NCBI GenBank assembly: GCA_964036315.1
Contig: OZ038500.1
Location: 63,160,749 to 63,224,748 of the forward strand
Reading direction: 5' to 3'
Source: Acanthosepion esculentum
Lineage: Eukaryota; Mollusca; Cephalopoda; Sepiida; Sepiidae
DNA length: 64,000 nucleotides
Shown here piece by piece: positions 13,201 to 27,200 of the stretch. Position numbers and translations under genes: made by a program. The notes beneath the pieces are model-generated. The model made no database searches and was not told the DNA's origin. It worked only from the letters and a program-made list of their open reading frames with translations. Positions within the stretch are counted from its first letter, which is position 1. Every line of letters begins with the position of its first letter.

Positions 13201-16200
13201 AGGGTTAAAAATAAATGATATATTTTTATTTATTTTCTTTAAGTGATGAGTGAGTCCTTTGGTATTCGATGTAGCTAAAAAAGTTTGTTACTAAGGAAGA
13301 TATTGATAGCAGTCTGAAGAAATGTCCACTTCTGTCGTTGGAAGTCTGACCATGATAGGGGTAGTAGTAATGTCAGAAATTTGGACAGGTGTCAATTTGC
13401 TGTGTTTTCTCTTCACACATCTCACATGGCTGTGTTCTTTTGTTCTGCTTATCCTGGTGTTGTTTTGGTTTCCTCTCTGCTTCTGGCCTAGAGGTGTCAG
13501 GATTATATATTGTTTTGAATAGGCCTGAGAATTTGGCACACACATCAGAAAGTCTGTGTGTCAATTTTTTTGATTGGCCAAAATATTTTATTTTATGGCA
13601 TTTCATTCTTTTTCATTTTTTTATAATGGAAGTTATACATGGAGCCTCCCTGATTTTTAGTATTTTTCAGTCACAAATAAGTAGGCTTGGCTCCTGCAAA
13701 CGTTTTTTTTGCAGGTTTCAGTGTTTTCTTCTTCCTCTTTTTATTTGAGGGTTGCCTCCTCCTAGATTGAGAGAAGTATAAAAAGAGAAGTTTAGAGAGA
13801 TGAAGAAAGAAAGAGATGAGGTTTTTAAAGGAAAACCAAATGCATTATTTTAATTTGAACTCTTTTTATTACTCATTATATATTTTATTTTTATCGCGAC
13901 TAACTACAATCCCATTGTATGTTTAATATTATATGCTGGAGACATAAAAATCAAGCAGGTCTTCTTCTATATGCTGCGTCAAATCAAGATGCAGCCAGAC
14001 ATGGCTATCCACAACTTTGTAGCTCTTAGTAAGGTTTGTCTTTTTGTCTGTCGCATAAAAATTTTAACTTCTTACCAAATCTAAATAAAAACCTAGTTAG
14101 AAGGAATGGAATGTATACAGCAGAATTAACAAATAAGACTCAACCACTTTATAAAATTTTAATGAACAAACATTTATTATTACAAAATACTGAAAAGGGA
14201 ATAATACAAATATTTACATATAAGACACTTGCACAAAATCCCCTCCAGTATCTGTCTATATTTCTGAGATGACGTATTATGTACACTATTTACATTACTC
14301 AGGCTATAGTCCTCATCTTTGTTGCCATATTTATTACAACGTTTCTGCTGTTGTATGCTCCGGCCTTCTTCAGGTGGTTGGCACGCCATTGGAAAATTCA
14401 TAAACTTATGAAATCAGCACATATTCTAGGCCACAAAAATCTCCTGAGCCGACCAAGCATAGAAATGAATACAATATGCGAACAAGTAATAAGGAGAGCC
14501 AGAGAAAAGCGATAATAACAACAAAAATTGCAATATGAGCTCTGATAAAAATATGTAATGATAACAGCAAAAATTGCAATATGAGCACTGGTAAAAAATT
14601 GTTGCTGAAGACATTAGTTTTACAATAACCAGAAATTCATACACAGATGTCCTCAGGACACATGGCACACTGAATAAAGGCATTGGTTAGATCCAGTGAC
14701 AGGACCTCAAAGAGTGTGAGTTCAATAGCTAGTTAAAGCGGGGGAGAGTGGAATTAACAGGAGATAACTGATAACTGACATCCATTAGACATGGCATGTG
14801 CAACTAGAACAGTCTACCCCAGTGAGCGAAATAAAGGGTTCAGTTTGACATTCCAACCACCTGAAGAAGGCCGGAGCGTACAATGGCCAAAACGTTGTAA
14901 TAAATATGGCGACAAAGATAAGGACAATAAACCGAATAATGTAAATAGTGTACACAATTTTCTTTTGTGCATCTTATAAATAATTAAGTCAGGATAACAT
15001 ATACAGATATATTGCCAAAAAAAAAAGGATAACCAGTGAAAATGACTAAAAGAGAAACCAATTCAAGAAGGCAGAAAAACAATGGTGCAACCACATTTCA
15101 GAAAAAATGAAAACACCAACTTTTACTTGTCCCATGAGCATCTTTGGGACATATAACAATTTTGGAAATGTCTTTTTTTTATTCACACTTGGGAAAATTT
15201 CTTTGAATTTTTTTTTCATTGTCCAAACACGGGAGAATTTTAACTTGAACTTAAAAATTTTTTGGGCTCTCTGCAGCTGGCTTGTAACTCTGTGCCTTCT
15301 AGTTACTCTCTTCTTGATGTCAAAAAATGCCTTCTCCTCCTTGACGTTAATTTGCCTTGTCCCAATGCTGTCAAAATGCCTTCTGGGGTTATCTATTGAC
15401 TCAATACCTTTTATTCAGAAAAAGGCACACATTTGGGTTCTTACCAGGGCTGGAGACTATGCCTATCATTGGTCAGCATATACAAAAAAATAATTTTCCA
15501 TAAACTCAAAATGAATTCTTAACAATTTTGGCGGTTTTAACCACTGAACCTAAAAAGATGTAACAATTTTTTTATACAAACCATCTGGTTTTCTTAAAAA
15601 TACACTTTTCTCAAAAGAATGTGTGAAGAAAAAAGCAACCTAGACAATAAAACATCATTATTACACCAAAGACTAAATGTAAAAAAAATAAAATTTTTAT
15701 AATCATTTCTTATCCCTGTTCTGCCAACCATTTATTCAAGCTCATTAGATTAGGTTATTCACTGCTTTCCTCTGTTCTACTTACCTTCAATATGTCCTGT
15801 GAGTATCAATTTTCCTAGCCCTCTTTCCTCGTGATGTACCTTGGAAATTTCAACTATCGCTTTTTGAATTTAAGTAGAAGTGTCCTTTTTGTTTCCATTT
15901 TACTACTGCTTTCCTCTGTCCTACTTGTCTTCAGTATGTCCTGTGAGTATCAATTTTCCTAGCCGTCTTTCCTCATCATTTACTTTGGAAATTTCAACTA
16001 TCGCTTTTTGAATTTAAGTAGAAGTGTCCTTTTTGTTTCCATTTTCCTTAAAGTTTTTTTACTCACATGTTCAGTCCATGATATTCTCAGCATCCTCTTG
16101 TAGAACCACATTTCTGCTGCCTCAAGTGTCTTCTTCATCTGTGAGGAGACTGTGCAGCATTCACTGCTATATAAGAGGACTGATATTAAAAAATAGTTCA

Positions 16201-19200
16201 GCATTTTTTCTGTTTCTAATGAAGTTTTGTTGTTTCTTATGAAGTTTTCTTGTTTCTTAATACTTTGCTTAGCTTTTGGACGACATCTTTCCCTATTACA
16301 ATACACCTTCAGATATCTGTATCACATTTTCTGTCCACTGTTAAAACCCTACTTAGATATTTAGTAATTTTATAGTACCAAAGAATGTCAAGTGTCTGTG
16401 GAAATAGCAAAAAAAAAAGTAAGCAAAATATTTAGAAACAGAAAAATTTCATTATCTAAAAAAGTGTTGATCTGCCACACCATATCAATCCTCCCATATA
16501 GTAGCGAATGCTGGACAATACCATCACAGATTAAGATGAGACTTCAAACAACAGAGTTGTAGCTCTACAGAAGCATGCTGAGAGTACCAATGATGGAAAA
16601 TGTGAGCAATGAGGAAGTTTTAAGGAAAATGGGAACTTAAAAGACACTTAAAATAAGAAAGAAACAGTGAAATTTCTACTACACATAATGATGAAAGAGG
16701 GCTTAGAGAATGTAACACTCACAAGGTATACTTAAGGAAAGACCAGTAGAGGTCGCTCACATCCTTAAGGAATTTGGCACATAAAAGTAAACGGAATCTT
16801 CTTAGTCTAGTTTCAGGACTGTTAAAATAATATGACACAGACTTTAATGTTTTCTCTTTATTTGAAACTAGCTTAAAAGCCGCCCTATTGATTGGGCCTT
16901 TGGCTTGTTCAGGAGTTGGAGAGTCCTTAAGTCTTTGCATATCTTCAGTATTGGAAGCTCTCCCAGCTGCTGTTAGATCTGAGTTTTTATTTGCATGTGA
17001 CTTTCTTTTACTCACTGCAGCCTTGGCTCTTTTGATTGCAGTCTAGACCTCTGTTGCCAGAGATTTCTTTTTGCAAGGCATGCTACTGCCATATGCGATA
17101 GGCAACAATAAACTACAGAAGAACTCAAAATTGATTGCTGCATTTAATTATTGCATTAATATTTAAGCTTACCTTTTAAAATTTCCACGATACAAGATAC
17201 AAGCTTCAGTTTGACGTTTCATCTGGCCACATGGAAAAGGTGGGTATAAATGTATTCCAGAAATTTCAACTCTCTTTGATTTTAAATAGGAGTGTCTTTC
17301 TAGTTTCTGTTTGCTTTTGAACTTTCTTGTTGCTCACATGTTTTGTCTAGGGTATGCTTTGGATTCACACACACAAATTTATTTGTGTTTGTGCATGTAT
17401 GTTTCTATGTGCATACCTCTGATGGTTGCTCCTTGTCATGGTGGAGGGTCTTACATAGTCCAATGACTCTGAGAGCAATGCTGTCAGGAGTTCTAAACTT
17501 CTGGTAGGGCCACCCTTGGGGGCAATGTCGAAGACATGGATCCAGATTAAGCATGACCAACCCAAAGGCCTCAACAGTGGAACAAGCAGATGACGATTAG
17601 AACAGATCTTAATGTTTGACCCTATGGATAATGAGGTCTACGCATGACGGGCATGCAACAAAAGGCATCATTCAAAATTATAACAAAGCCAGTGACAATC
17701 TGTTGCAGTTTCATAACTAGTTTCTGCATGTCTCATTCCATATGTGCCGCAAAGGAAGGTCATGGAGTGTACGGGTCACTTTCTGGCAAGTTGAGGTCCA
17801 ACTAAACAAATTCATGTCATTGTCACTTTCTTCTACTCATATTTTCTTTCATCTCAAACCAACTCTTGCAAAGCCAAATGGCAACAAGGAATGCATGATG
17901 GAAACATGTTTTGGTGAAACTGCATGCTGACAGATAATGTAGTCATCAATACCAGAATCACAAACGAAGTGATCGGCAAAGAAGAAATTACATTCTTGGA
18001 CATGAGATAACTTAGGATGAATTAGGATCCATCTGTAGAACTACATCTCTGTTGCTTTAAGGATATTCTTTATCTGTAGGGAAAAGCACTCATTGTTATT
18101 CAGAAGGATAAATATGATATAGCAGTTCATCACTCTTTGTTTCTAACAAAATATTTCTATGTTTTAAGACTTTGCTTAGTTTCTGGAAGGCTTCTTTCAC
18201 TATTCTGCATCTCTATATCACATATTTTCATAGATCCAGTGACTGAATTATGTGCTTTGCTTTCATTTGATCATGTTTAAAATATTTTACTTTGAACACA
18301 ATATTATTCACTTTTGTTGTTGAGCTACCCTGTTGAATGTATCACAGTATATTCATACTGATAAAGAAAATGGTAAAAGAAATTATTTCTTTATTTTTGT
18401 TCTTGTTGAGGTTGCCTGACTGCAATTGGGCTCATCAGAGAAGATATGGAACTCCAGAACAAACTGGTAAAAGCTGATGTCTTGCAGCAGCTGGTAAGGT
18501 TGTTGAGGTGGACAAGTATTTCTCAACAGGCCATTATGATGGTCATTAAAGTCCTAGGAGCTTTGTGTATAGGTAAGTGTAGGCCGTATAAACATATTTC
18601 TGATTTTTAATCAACTACAAATTTTTAAAAAGTTTTTGTCTTCATGTGATAATGTAAATATGGAACCAATGGTTCTCCACATATAGAATGATTCTAGAGC
18701 TTTTAAAAATTTTTGAGGTGGACGTGCGGATGGTGTAATTAATATGGCTTGGAATGAGAAATCAGAGAGTCAAGTTCAAATTCCAGTTGTGCTAGTTACA
18801 TTCACTTACACAAAAATGCCCTTTGGAAAGGTATGAATTCATATCCCCCTAGCTATGGGTTAAATAGTAGAATTTGTATCTGGAAAAATCATTGCTTTTC
18901 TCAAATAAATTGTTGATGCCAAATTCACTTGAAAAAAAGTTATTATTACAATCCAAGATATATTTTTGGATTTTCGGGTACATTTTTGTGCACTGCAGCA
19001 ATGTTTTCAGCTGAACGACGTAAACGAGCATGCAATGGTGTTTTCACATCTGTCACCAACCCAGTTTGTTTGAATTTACAAACAATTTTTCCAATTGCAC
19101 TCTTGGTTGGTCGTTTATGTTGACCAAAAAATTCACAAACTGCACAAAATGCATTTCTATTTGAACATCCATTTTTGTAATAGGCTTCGATAATTTTAAC

Positions 19201-19330
19201 ACATTGTTTGATTGTTAATCTTTCCATGGTTGAAATTGCCAAAGACTTGAGTTGTTAAATCTGAAAGAAAAAGAAAAAAAATCATTAGACGCTTAAACTT
19301 TAATTTAAAATTGGTCCAAGTTATTGGAAC

Positions 19331-19393
<63 letters not shown>

Positions 19394-22300
19394 AGCTGGC
19401 CACTCATATTCGAGGAAAACCCGTCTACTAAGGCAACTAGCCAATCCCTATTGCAGACACTTTCTCAGACTCATTTGTGTTTATTCAACACCTACAGAGC
19501 CCACCTGTGGTTTATACTGCAACTATTCTGAGCAGACCTAGTTACAGTTTCTGGGAAAAAGCGAGTTATCTGGCATGATCAACAATTTGAACGAAGCCAG
19601 CACACTTGAGCTCTTGGACACGATGACTCGTGACTTCATGCTAGCACAGCTATCGATGGCCCCCAGGGCTTCAGTCTACCCAATTTCATTCACAAGGCTT
19701 GGGTCAACCTATGGTATGGTTTTTCAGGCACTTTCCAAAGGTGCTACATGCTGGGATTGACCCCTCCAGTCCGATTAGGAAGTCTCCTTCCTGAGAAATG
19801 GACTTTAAATAACCCACATACATGCATGCATACATTCATACATACATATATGTATAACTATGTATTCATGTATGTATGTATGCATGTATACATGTATACA
19901 TAATGGCTGACCACTCATATCCTAGGATGCCCGTCTACTAGGGCGGCTTGCCAATCCCTGTTGCAGGCGCCTGCTCAGGTACATTTGTGTTTGTTGAACA
20001 CCCACAGAACCCACCTGTGGTTTATACTGCAACTATGCTGAGTAGATCTTAGTTACAGTTTCTTGGAAAGAGAGCACGTTATCTGGTGAGATCAACTGTC
20101 TGAACAAGGCCAGCGCCCTCAAACCCTCGGCCACAATGACTTGTGACTTCGTGCTAGCACAACTATTGATGGCTCCCAATGAGGTCTGTCTATCCAATTT
20201 CACTCACAAGGCTTGGGTCAACCCTTGATATGATTTCCAGGCACTTTTCAAGCGCTGCATGGTGGAATCGCCTCCCCCAGACCAATAACATCAAGAAATC
20301 ACCTTCCTGACAAATTGACTATGGTGAGATTCAAACCCAGGTCAAAAAGCAAATGTTTTAACCACACACGCCCATTATATACATATATACATACATGAAT
20401 ATACATCTGCAGACTATTAATCTTCTATATTATTATGTGAAGAGATGCTCCAAAAGTAATGCATCATGTTCACCCGCCTCTCCCTGAAAATTCCAACAGA
20501 TACGGGAAGAACAATAACATCGTTGGAGACCATAAGTTTTTAACAACTAGTTACCAATCAACATTTTGTGGTTTGACAGCTGATGAAACACATTGCCCAT
20601 TGCTTGATTTATCTCACATCCACTGTTTGGTCTCCATAAATGTACAGCATGAGTTGATAGATGTTAATAGGTGGTGTATTTCCTCCACACAGTGTAATTC
20701 AATGACATACTTCTGCTTCATGCACACTTTCATGTCAGACACTATTTTGCTATATTGCCATTCAGATGCTATCTGTAATAAAGCAAAAAATATAATTATC
20801 AATAACTGACAGGAAAGTTCAGCCTCATCTGTTATAGCACCACTGACACATAATAAAAATGGGAGGTACTACTTTCAAGATCAACCTGCATGTATATTTA
20901 TGTTGTGTGTGTATGTGTGTCTGTGCAGTTAGTAGATAAATAAAAGCTCAAATGCTAAATGCTAAATAAATATATATATTGATTAAATATAAATTCTAAC
21001 TATAATATATAAAATATAATGGTTAATTTGCAGTTTAGAACCTGCATTCAGTTCACATTAAAAATTTCCCAAATACTTACATTTATGTGTAATTGTACAT
21101 GCTTCATTCGAAAATGACTTGAGAAATTTGATAAAATCTACCATTTTGGAGTTATTGACAGTAAAAGTTTGGATTCATTCGTGTTGTTGACATAACAAGG
21201 TAGCGATATATGTGCACTAGAAGATATGCAAGATGCACAAAATCGAAACCACTAAGAGTTGGTATGACCTAACCAACCAGACACAGTTACCCAAAATAAC
21301 GATGTAACTATCCTCTGGGACATGCCTATTCAAACTGACAGGGAAATAAAAGCCAACAGACTTGATATCATAAAAGACAAGAAATTCAGGAAGTGTATGC
21401 TTATTGACATAGCAGTACCATATGAGAGAAACACTTATCGAGAAATTGTCCAAATACAAGGACCTGGAGTTTGAGATTAACAGGATGTGGGGAATGAAGA
21501 CTGAGATTGTACCAATAATAATCGAAGCTCTGGGCCTTGTGAAAAAAGAAATGGACAATTTTACTAACAGTGTCCCAGGTAACATCAACATACAAGTTGC
21601 CAATAAGATCACCCTACTAACAACATCCCATATACTAAGAAAAGTTCTATCAGTTAAAAGACAACTCTCCTATAGGGCCTAAGAACCATAGTTTGGACAC
21701 GGCTCTACAGGATACAAAGCAGGAAACATAACATACACAAATAATAATAATAACTAATTAATTAATTATAATTGTAATACATGAATTATTATTCTTATTC
21801 TATATTGCAGGTGTGGCTTACACCAATAATTTATATACCCAGAATAAAATTGCAGAAGAAGGTGCTCTGCCAGCCTTGGTTTACTTGTTGAATGAAATTC
21901 AGTTGGAAGAGATGCAAGTTGAAATTTTGACAACATTGGGGTGTATTGTACTCCAAAACCCTGAAAACCAAGAGATGCTGCTTCAGCAACCAAACTTTAC
22001 CTGGGATTGCCTTCTCCATCATCTCAAATCTCCTGATAAGGTAAGAGCAAGTTGAAATGTTACTGCATTTAATACAGTATCGGAAAGTATCTGAACTTAA
22101 CTTAAAAAAGGTATACCATGATTCTAGCAATCAACATATTTCATGTATTATGAGGGTAGGTAAAAAATTATCTGTACCTTTGGCATAATATATCTTTAGC
22201 TTTGTCACACTACCTTCTGCTCATGCGTGCTTATAGTTAGTACTATTGTAATCCCGTGATCTAAATTTGATCACACCAGTTTTCTTGCTGCTGTTACAAT

Positions 22301-24165
22301 GCAAACATGGCCACTTTGCTAGCAGTGTGTACCAAGGAGAAACAAAGAGCAGTGATCAGAATCTGCAGAGAACATACTACATCAATGATAATCGCCATCT
22401 TTAGAGCTTACTGAATCTTCTCATCAGTGGTGGATGTTGGCGTCTGTCCTGTTCCTTCTGTGTGCATCATCCATCCACTTTTAAATTTCCCGATCCATTC
22501 ATTCACACTTCAGTCTGGTAGTGCCCTGTCGCTGTATTCTGTTAAAAGACTCTGTTGAATCTCAGCTCTTGACACACCTTCAAACCAGAGAAATCAGATC
22601 ACTGCTCTTTGTCCCGCCTTGCTGCACACTGCTAGCAGAGCAGCCATGTTTATACTGTAACAGCAGCAAGAAAACTGGTGTGATCAAGCTCAAACTTTGA
22701 TCATCTGACCATAATAGTACCAACTATAAGCATTCGTGAGCAGAAGACAGTGTGGCAAACCTAAAGATAAAAGATAAATATGACATAGCAGTTCAGCACC
22801 ATATTCTTTGCTTGTAACAAATTATTTGTATGTCTAAAAACTTTGCTTATTTTCCAGAAGGCTTCTTTCACTATTCTGATACAATGTTGGATCTCCGTGT
22901 CACACTTTCAGTCACCTGTTAGCAAGATAGTTAAATTTTTGTATCTACATGATTCTGATGTCTCCATTTCAAAGTAAACACTTTGGTCTGGTCCTCTTGT
23001 TGGCAACCATACATTCTGTCTTCTTACAGTTAATAGTTAATCCTTTCTTCTTGCTTTCTTTTGTTACATTCTCAAGGAGACTTTGCAACGTTTCTTCTAA
23101 ATTTCTTACCAGCACTATCAATTATAGTAATAATATAGTGTAGCCATAGTTTTTAGGTATGGGCTTGAAATAAACTTTAGGATATAAAAACAAAATTCCT
23201 TTTAATATAAACTTGTTGTGATCTGTCTCCTGAGAAAATACATTGCCTCTCTGGAAAATTTACAATCTAAATAGTAGACTAACTGAAATCCAACACTGAC
23301 TGATGACACCTATAGCCAATCTCACTAGATAGATAGATAGACAAATAGATAGATATGAATAGATAGACAGATAGATAGATATGAATAGATAGACAGATAG
23401 ATAGATATGAATAGATTGAGATAGATAGATAGATAGATAGATTGAGGGAGATAAATAGATAGATAGATTGAGGGAGATAAATAGATAGATATGAATAGAT
23501 TGAGGGAGATAGATAGATATTGACATTAGATTGAGAGACATGTAGATAGATACATTACAATAATTCTGAGGTGGGTAGATAGATAAATAGATAGATAAAT
23601 AGATGGCTAGATAGGTAAATATAGGCATTATGAGAATTTTGAGATAGATAATGAGATTATATGGATAGATAGGTAGATAGATACATCACGAGGATTCTTA
23701 GATAGATAAATAAATAGATAGATGCATTATGAGAATTCTTAGATAGATAGATAGATAGATCACAACTGCACAACATTGTGGTCAACAAAAACAAAATGTC
23801 AGTTGCAACATTTAACACCAACAATCTGTTGATGTTGAATGTTACCAGATAATTTATTGCTTGTTTAATGCCAAATTTATGACTGTTAAAATACAAATTA
23901 TTTCTTCCATGACATATGGTGCCCATGGCATGTGCCTGCCTTGCCATATCCTAGTTAGTCCATTGAGAATAAGAATAGACAAACTTTTCTAATTGATAGA
24001 TATGTAGATAGATACATTACAATAATTCTGAGATAGATAGATAGATAGATAGACATAGATTAGATGGATAGATAGGTAAACAGATGCATTCCGAGAATTT
24101 TGAGATAGATAGATAATGAGATTATTGGATAGCTAGGTAGATAGATTCATCATGATAATTCTGAG

Positions 24166-24227
<62 letters not shown>

Positions 24228-27200
24228 TATATATATATAGAGAGAGAGATAGATAGATAGATAGATATTGATATAAATATAGATAGACAGATCAGATTAT
24301 GAGAATTCTGAGATAGATAATGTGAATAGATGGATAGTTAGGTAGATAGATAAATAAATCACAACTACATAACATTGGGTCCAACAAAAACAAAATGTCA
24401 GTTGCAACATTTGGCACCAACAATCTGTTGATGTTGAATGTTGTCAGATGATTTATTGCTTGTTTAATGCTAAATTTATGAATATTAAAAAACAAGTTAT
24501 TTGTTCAGTGACATGTGGTGCCCATGGCATGTAGCTTCCTTGCCAAACCCTAGTTAGTCCATTGAGGATAAGAATAGACAAACTTTTCTAATAGAGTTTA
24601 TTTCCATGTTAACATTATGAACAATAGACTTTAAATTTTAGTACTGTAATTCTTTCTTTATTTCAGAATATCCGTCTGCGATTGTGTATGGCATTGGCTA
24701 TTTTTTCATTCAACAATGTTTCACAGCAACTGGCCATTCGACAAGCTGGAGGAATCAGTTTCAGCATCTTTGAGGAATTTCTGGAGTCTTCAGATCTTTA
24801 TTTCCAGGCTTATGCTGCATTTCAGGTATTTCTTTGTATGACAAGAAATGGAAGCTACATTTGATATTTTAGTAATGTTAGTTAATATGCCACAATGATG
24901 TGTGAATAGATGGTATGATATGTTGTTCAGAGGAGGCAATCCTAATGAATGTCATTTGCCTGAAAACTGGTATGATATGTTGTTCAGGAGAGGCAATCCT
25001 AATGAATACCATTTGCCTGAAAACTGGTATGATATGTTGTTTAGGGGAGGCAATCCTAATGAATACCATTTGCTTGAAAACTGGTATGATATGTTGTTTT
25101 GGGGAGGCAATACTAATGAATGTCATTTGCCTGAAAACTGGTATATGTTGTTTAGGGGAGGCAATCCTAATGAATGTCATTTGCCTGAAAACTGGTATAT
25201 GTTGTTTAGGGGAGGCAATCCTAATGAATGTCATTTGCCTGAAAACTGGTATATTTTGTTTAGGGGAGGCAATCCTAATGAATGTCATTTACCTGAAAAC
25301 TGGTATGATATGTTGTTCAGGAGAGGCAATCCTAATGAATACCATTTGCCTGAAAACTGGTATGATATGTTGTTCAGAGGAGGCAATCCTAATGAATACC
25401 ATTTGCCTGAAAACTGGTATGATATGTTGTTCAGGGGAGGCAATCCTAATGAATACCATTTGCCTGAAAACTGGTATGATATGTTGTTTAGGGGAGGCAA
25501 TACTAATGAATGTCATTTGCCTGAAAACTGGTATATTTTGTTTAGGGGAGGCAATCCTAATGAATGTCATTTGCCTGAAAACTGGTATGATATGTTGTTC
25601 AGGAGAGGCAATCCTAATGAATACCATTTGCCTGAAAACTGGTATGATATGTTGTTTAGGGGAGGCAATCCTAATGAATACCATTTGCCTGAAAACTGGT
25701 ATGATATGTTGTTTAGGGGAGGCAATCCTAATGAATACCATTTGCCTGAAAACTGGTATATGTTGTTTAGGGGAGGCAATCCTAATGAATGTCAATTGCC
25801 TGAAAACTGGTATGATATGTTGTTAAGGAGAGGCAATCCTAATGAATACCATTTGCCTGAAAACTGGTATATGTTGCTTAGGGGAGACAATCCTAATGAA
25901 TGTCATTTGCCTGAAAACTGGTATGATATGTTGTTCAGGGGAGGCAATCCTAATGAATACCATTTGCCTGAAAACTGGTATGATATGTTGTTCAGAGGAG
26001 GCAATCCTAATGAATACCATTTGCCTGAAAACTGGTATGATATGTTCTTTAGGGGAAGCAATCCTAATGAATACCATTTGCTTGAAAACTGGTATGATAT
26101 GTTGTTTAGGGGAGGCTATGCTAATGAATGTCATTTGCCTGAAAACTGGTATATGTTGTTTAGGGGAGGCAATCCTAATGAATGTCATTTGCCTGAAAAC
26201 TTGTATGATATGTTGTTCAGGGGAGGAAATCCTAATGAATACCATTTGCCTGAAAACTGGTATGATATGTTGTTCAGAGGAGGCAATCCTAATGAATACC
26301 ATTTGCCTGAAAACTGGTATGATATGTTGTTCAGGGGAGGCAATCCTAATGAATACCATTTGCCTGAAAACTGGTATGATATGTTGTTTAGGGGAGGCAA
26401 TCCTAATGAATACCATTTGCTTGAAAACTGGTATGATATGTTGTTTAGGGGAGGCAATACTAATGAATGTCATTTGCCTGAAAACTGGTATATGTTGTTT
26501 AGGGGAGGCAATCCTAATGAATGTCATTTGCCTGAAAACTGGTATATTTTGTTTAGGGGAGGCAATCCTAATGAATGTCATTTACCGGAAAACTGGTATG
26601 ATATGTTGTTCAGGAGAGGCAATCCTAATGAATACCATTTGCCTGAAAACTGGTATGATATGTTGTTCAGAGAAGGCAATCCTAATGAATACCATTTGCC
26701 TGAAAACTGGTATGATATGTTGTTCAGGGGAGGCAATCCTAATGAATACCATTTGCCTGAAAACTGGTATGATATGTTGTTTAGGGGAGGCAATACTAAT
26801 GAATACCATTTGCCTGAAAACTGGTATATTTTGTTTAGGGGAGGCAATCCTAATGAATGTCATTTGCCTGAAAACTGGTATGATATGTTGTTCAGGAGAG
26901 GCAATCCTAATGAATACCATTTGCCTGAAAACTGGTATGATATGTTGTTTAGGGGAGGCAATCCTAATGAATACCATTTGCCTGAAAACTGGTATATGTT
27001 GTTTAGGGGAGGCAATCCTAATGAATGTCAATTGCCTGAAAACTGGTATGATATGTTGTTAAGGGGAGGCAATCCTAATGAATACCATTTGCCTGAAAAC
27101 TTGTATATCTTGTTTAGGGGAGGCAATCCTAATGAATGTCATTTGCCTGAAAACTTGTATGATATGTTGTTCAGGGGAGGCAATCCTAATGAATACCATT

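Noticed and set aside
15107..15493. 128-codon plus-strand ORF in an intron as a small protein
   Set aside because: It is hydrophobic low-complexity sequence from T-rich DNA with no domain, no splice link and no phase relation to neighbouring exons.
18411..18411. Shifting the exon start to find a CAG or TAG acceptor
   Set aside because: The unusual GAG acceptor is the one that preserves the phase and the conserved Gly-Cys start. Other nearby AG sites break the frame.
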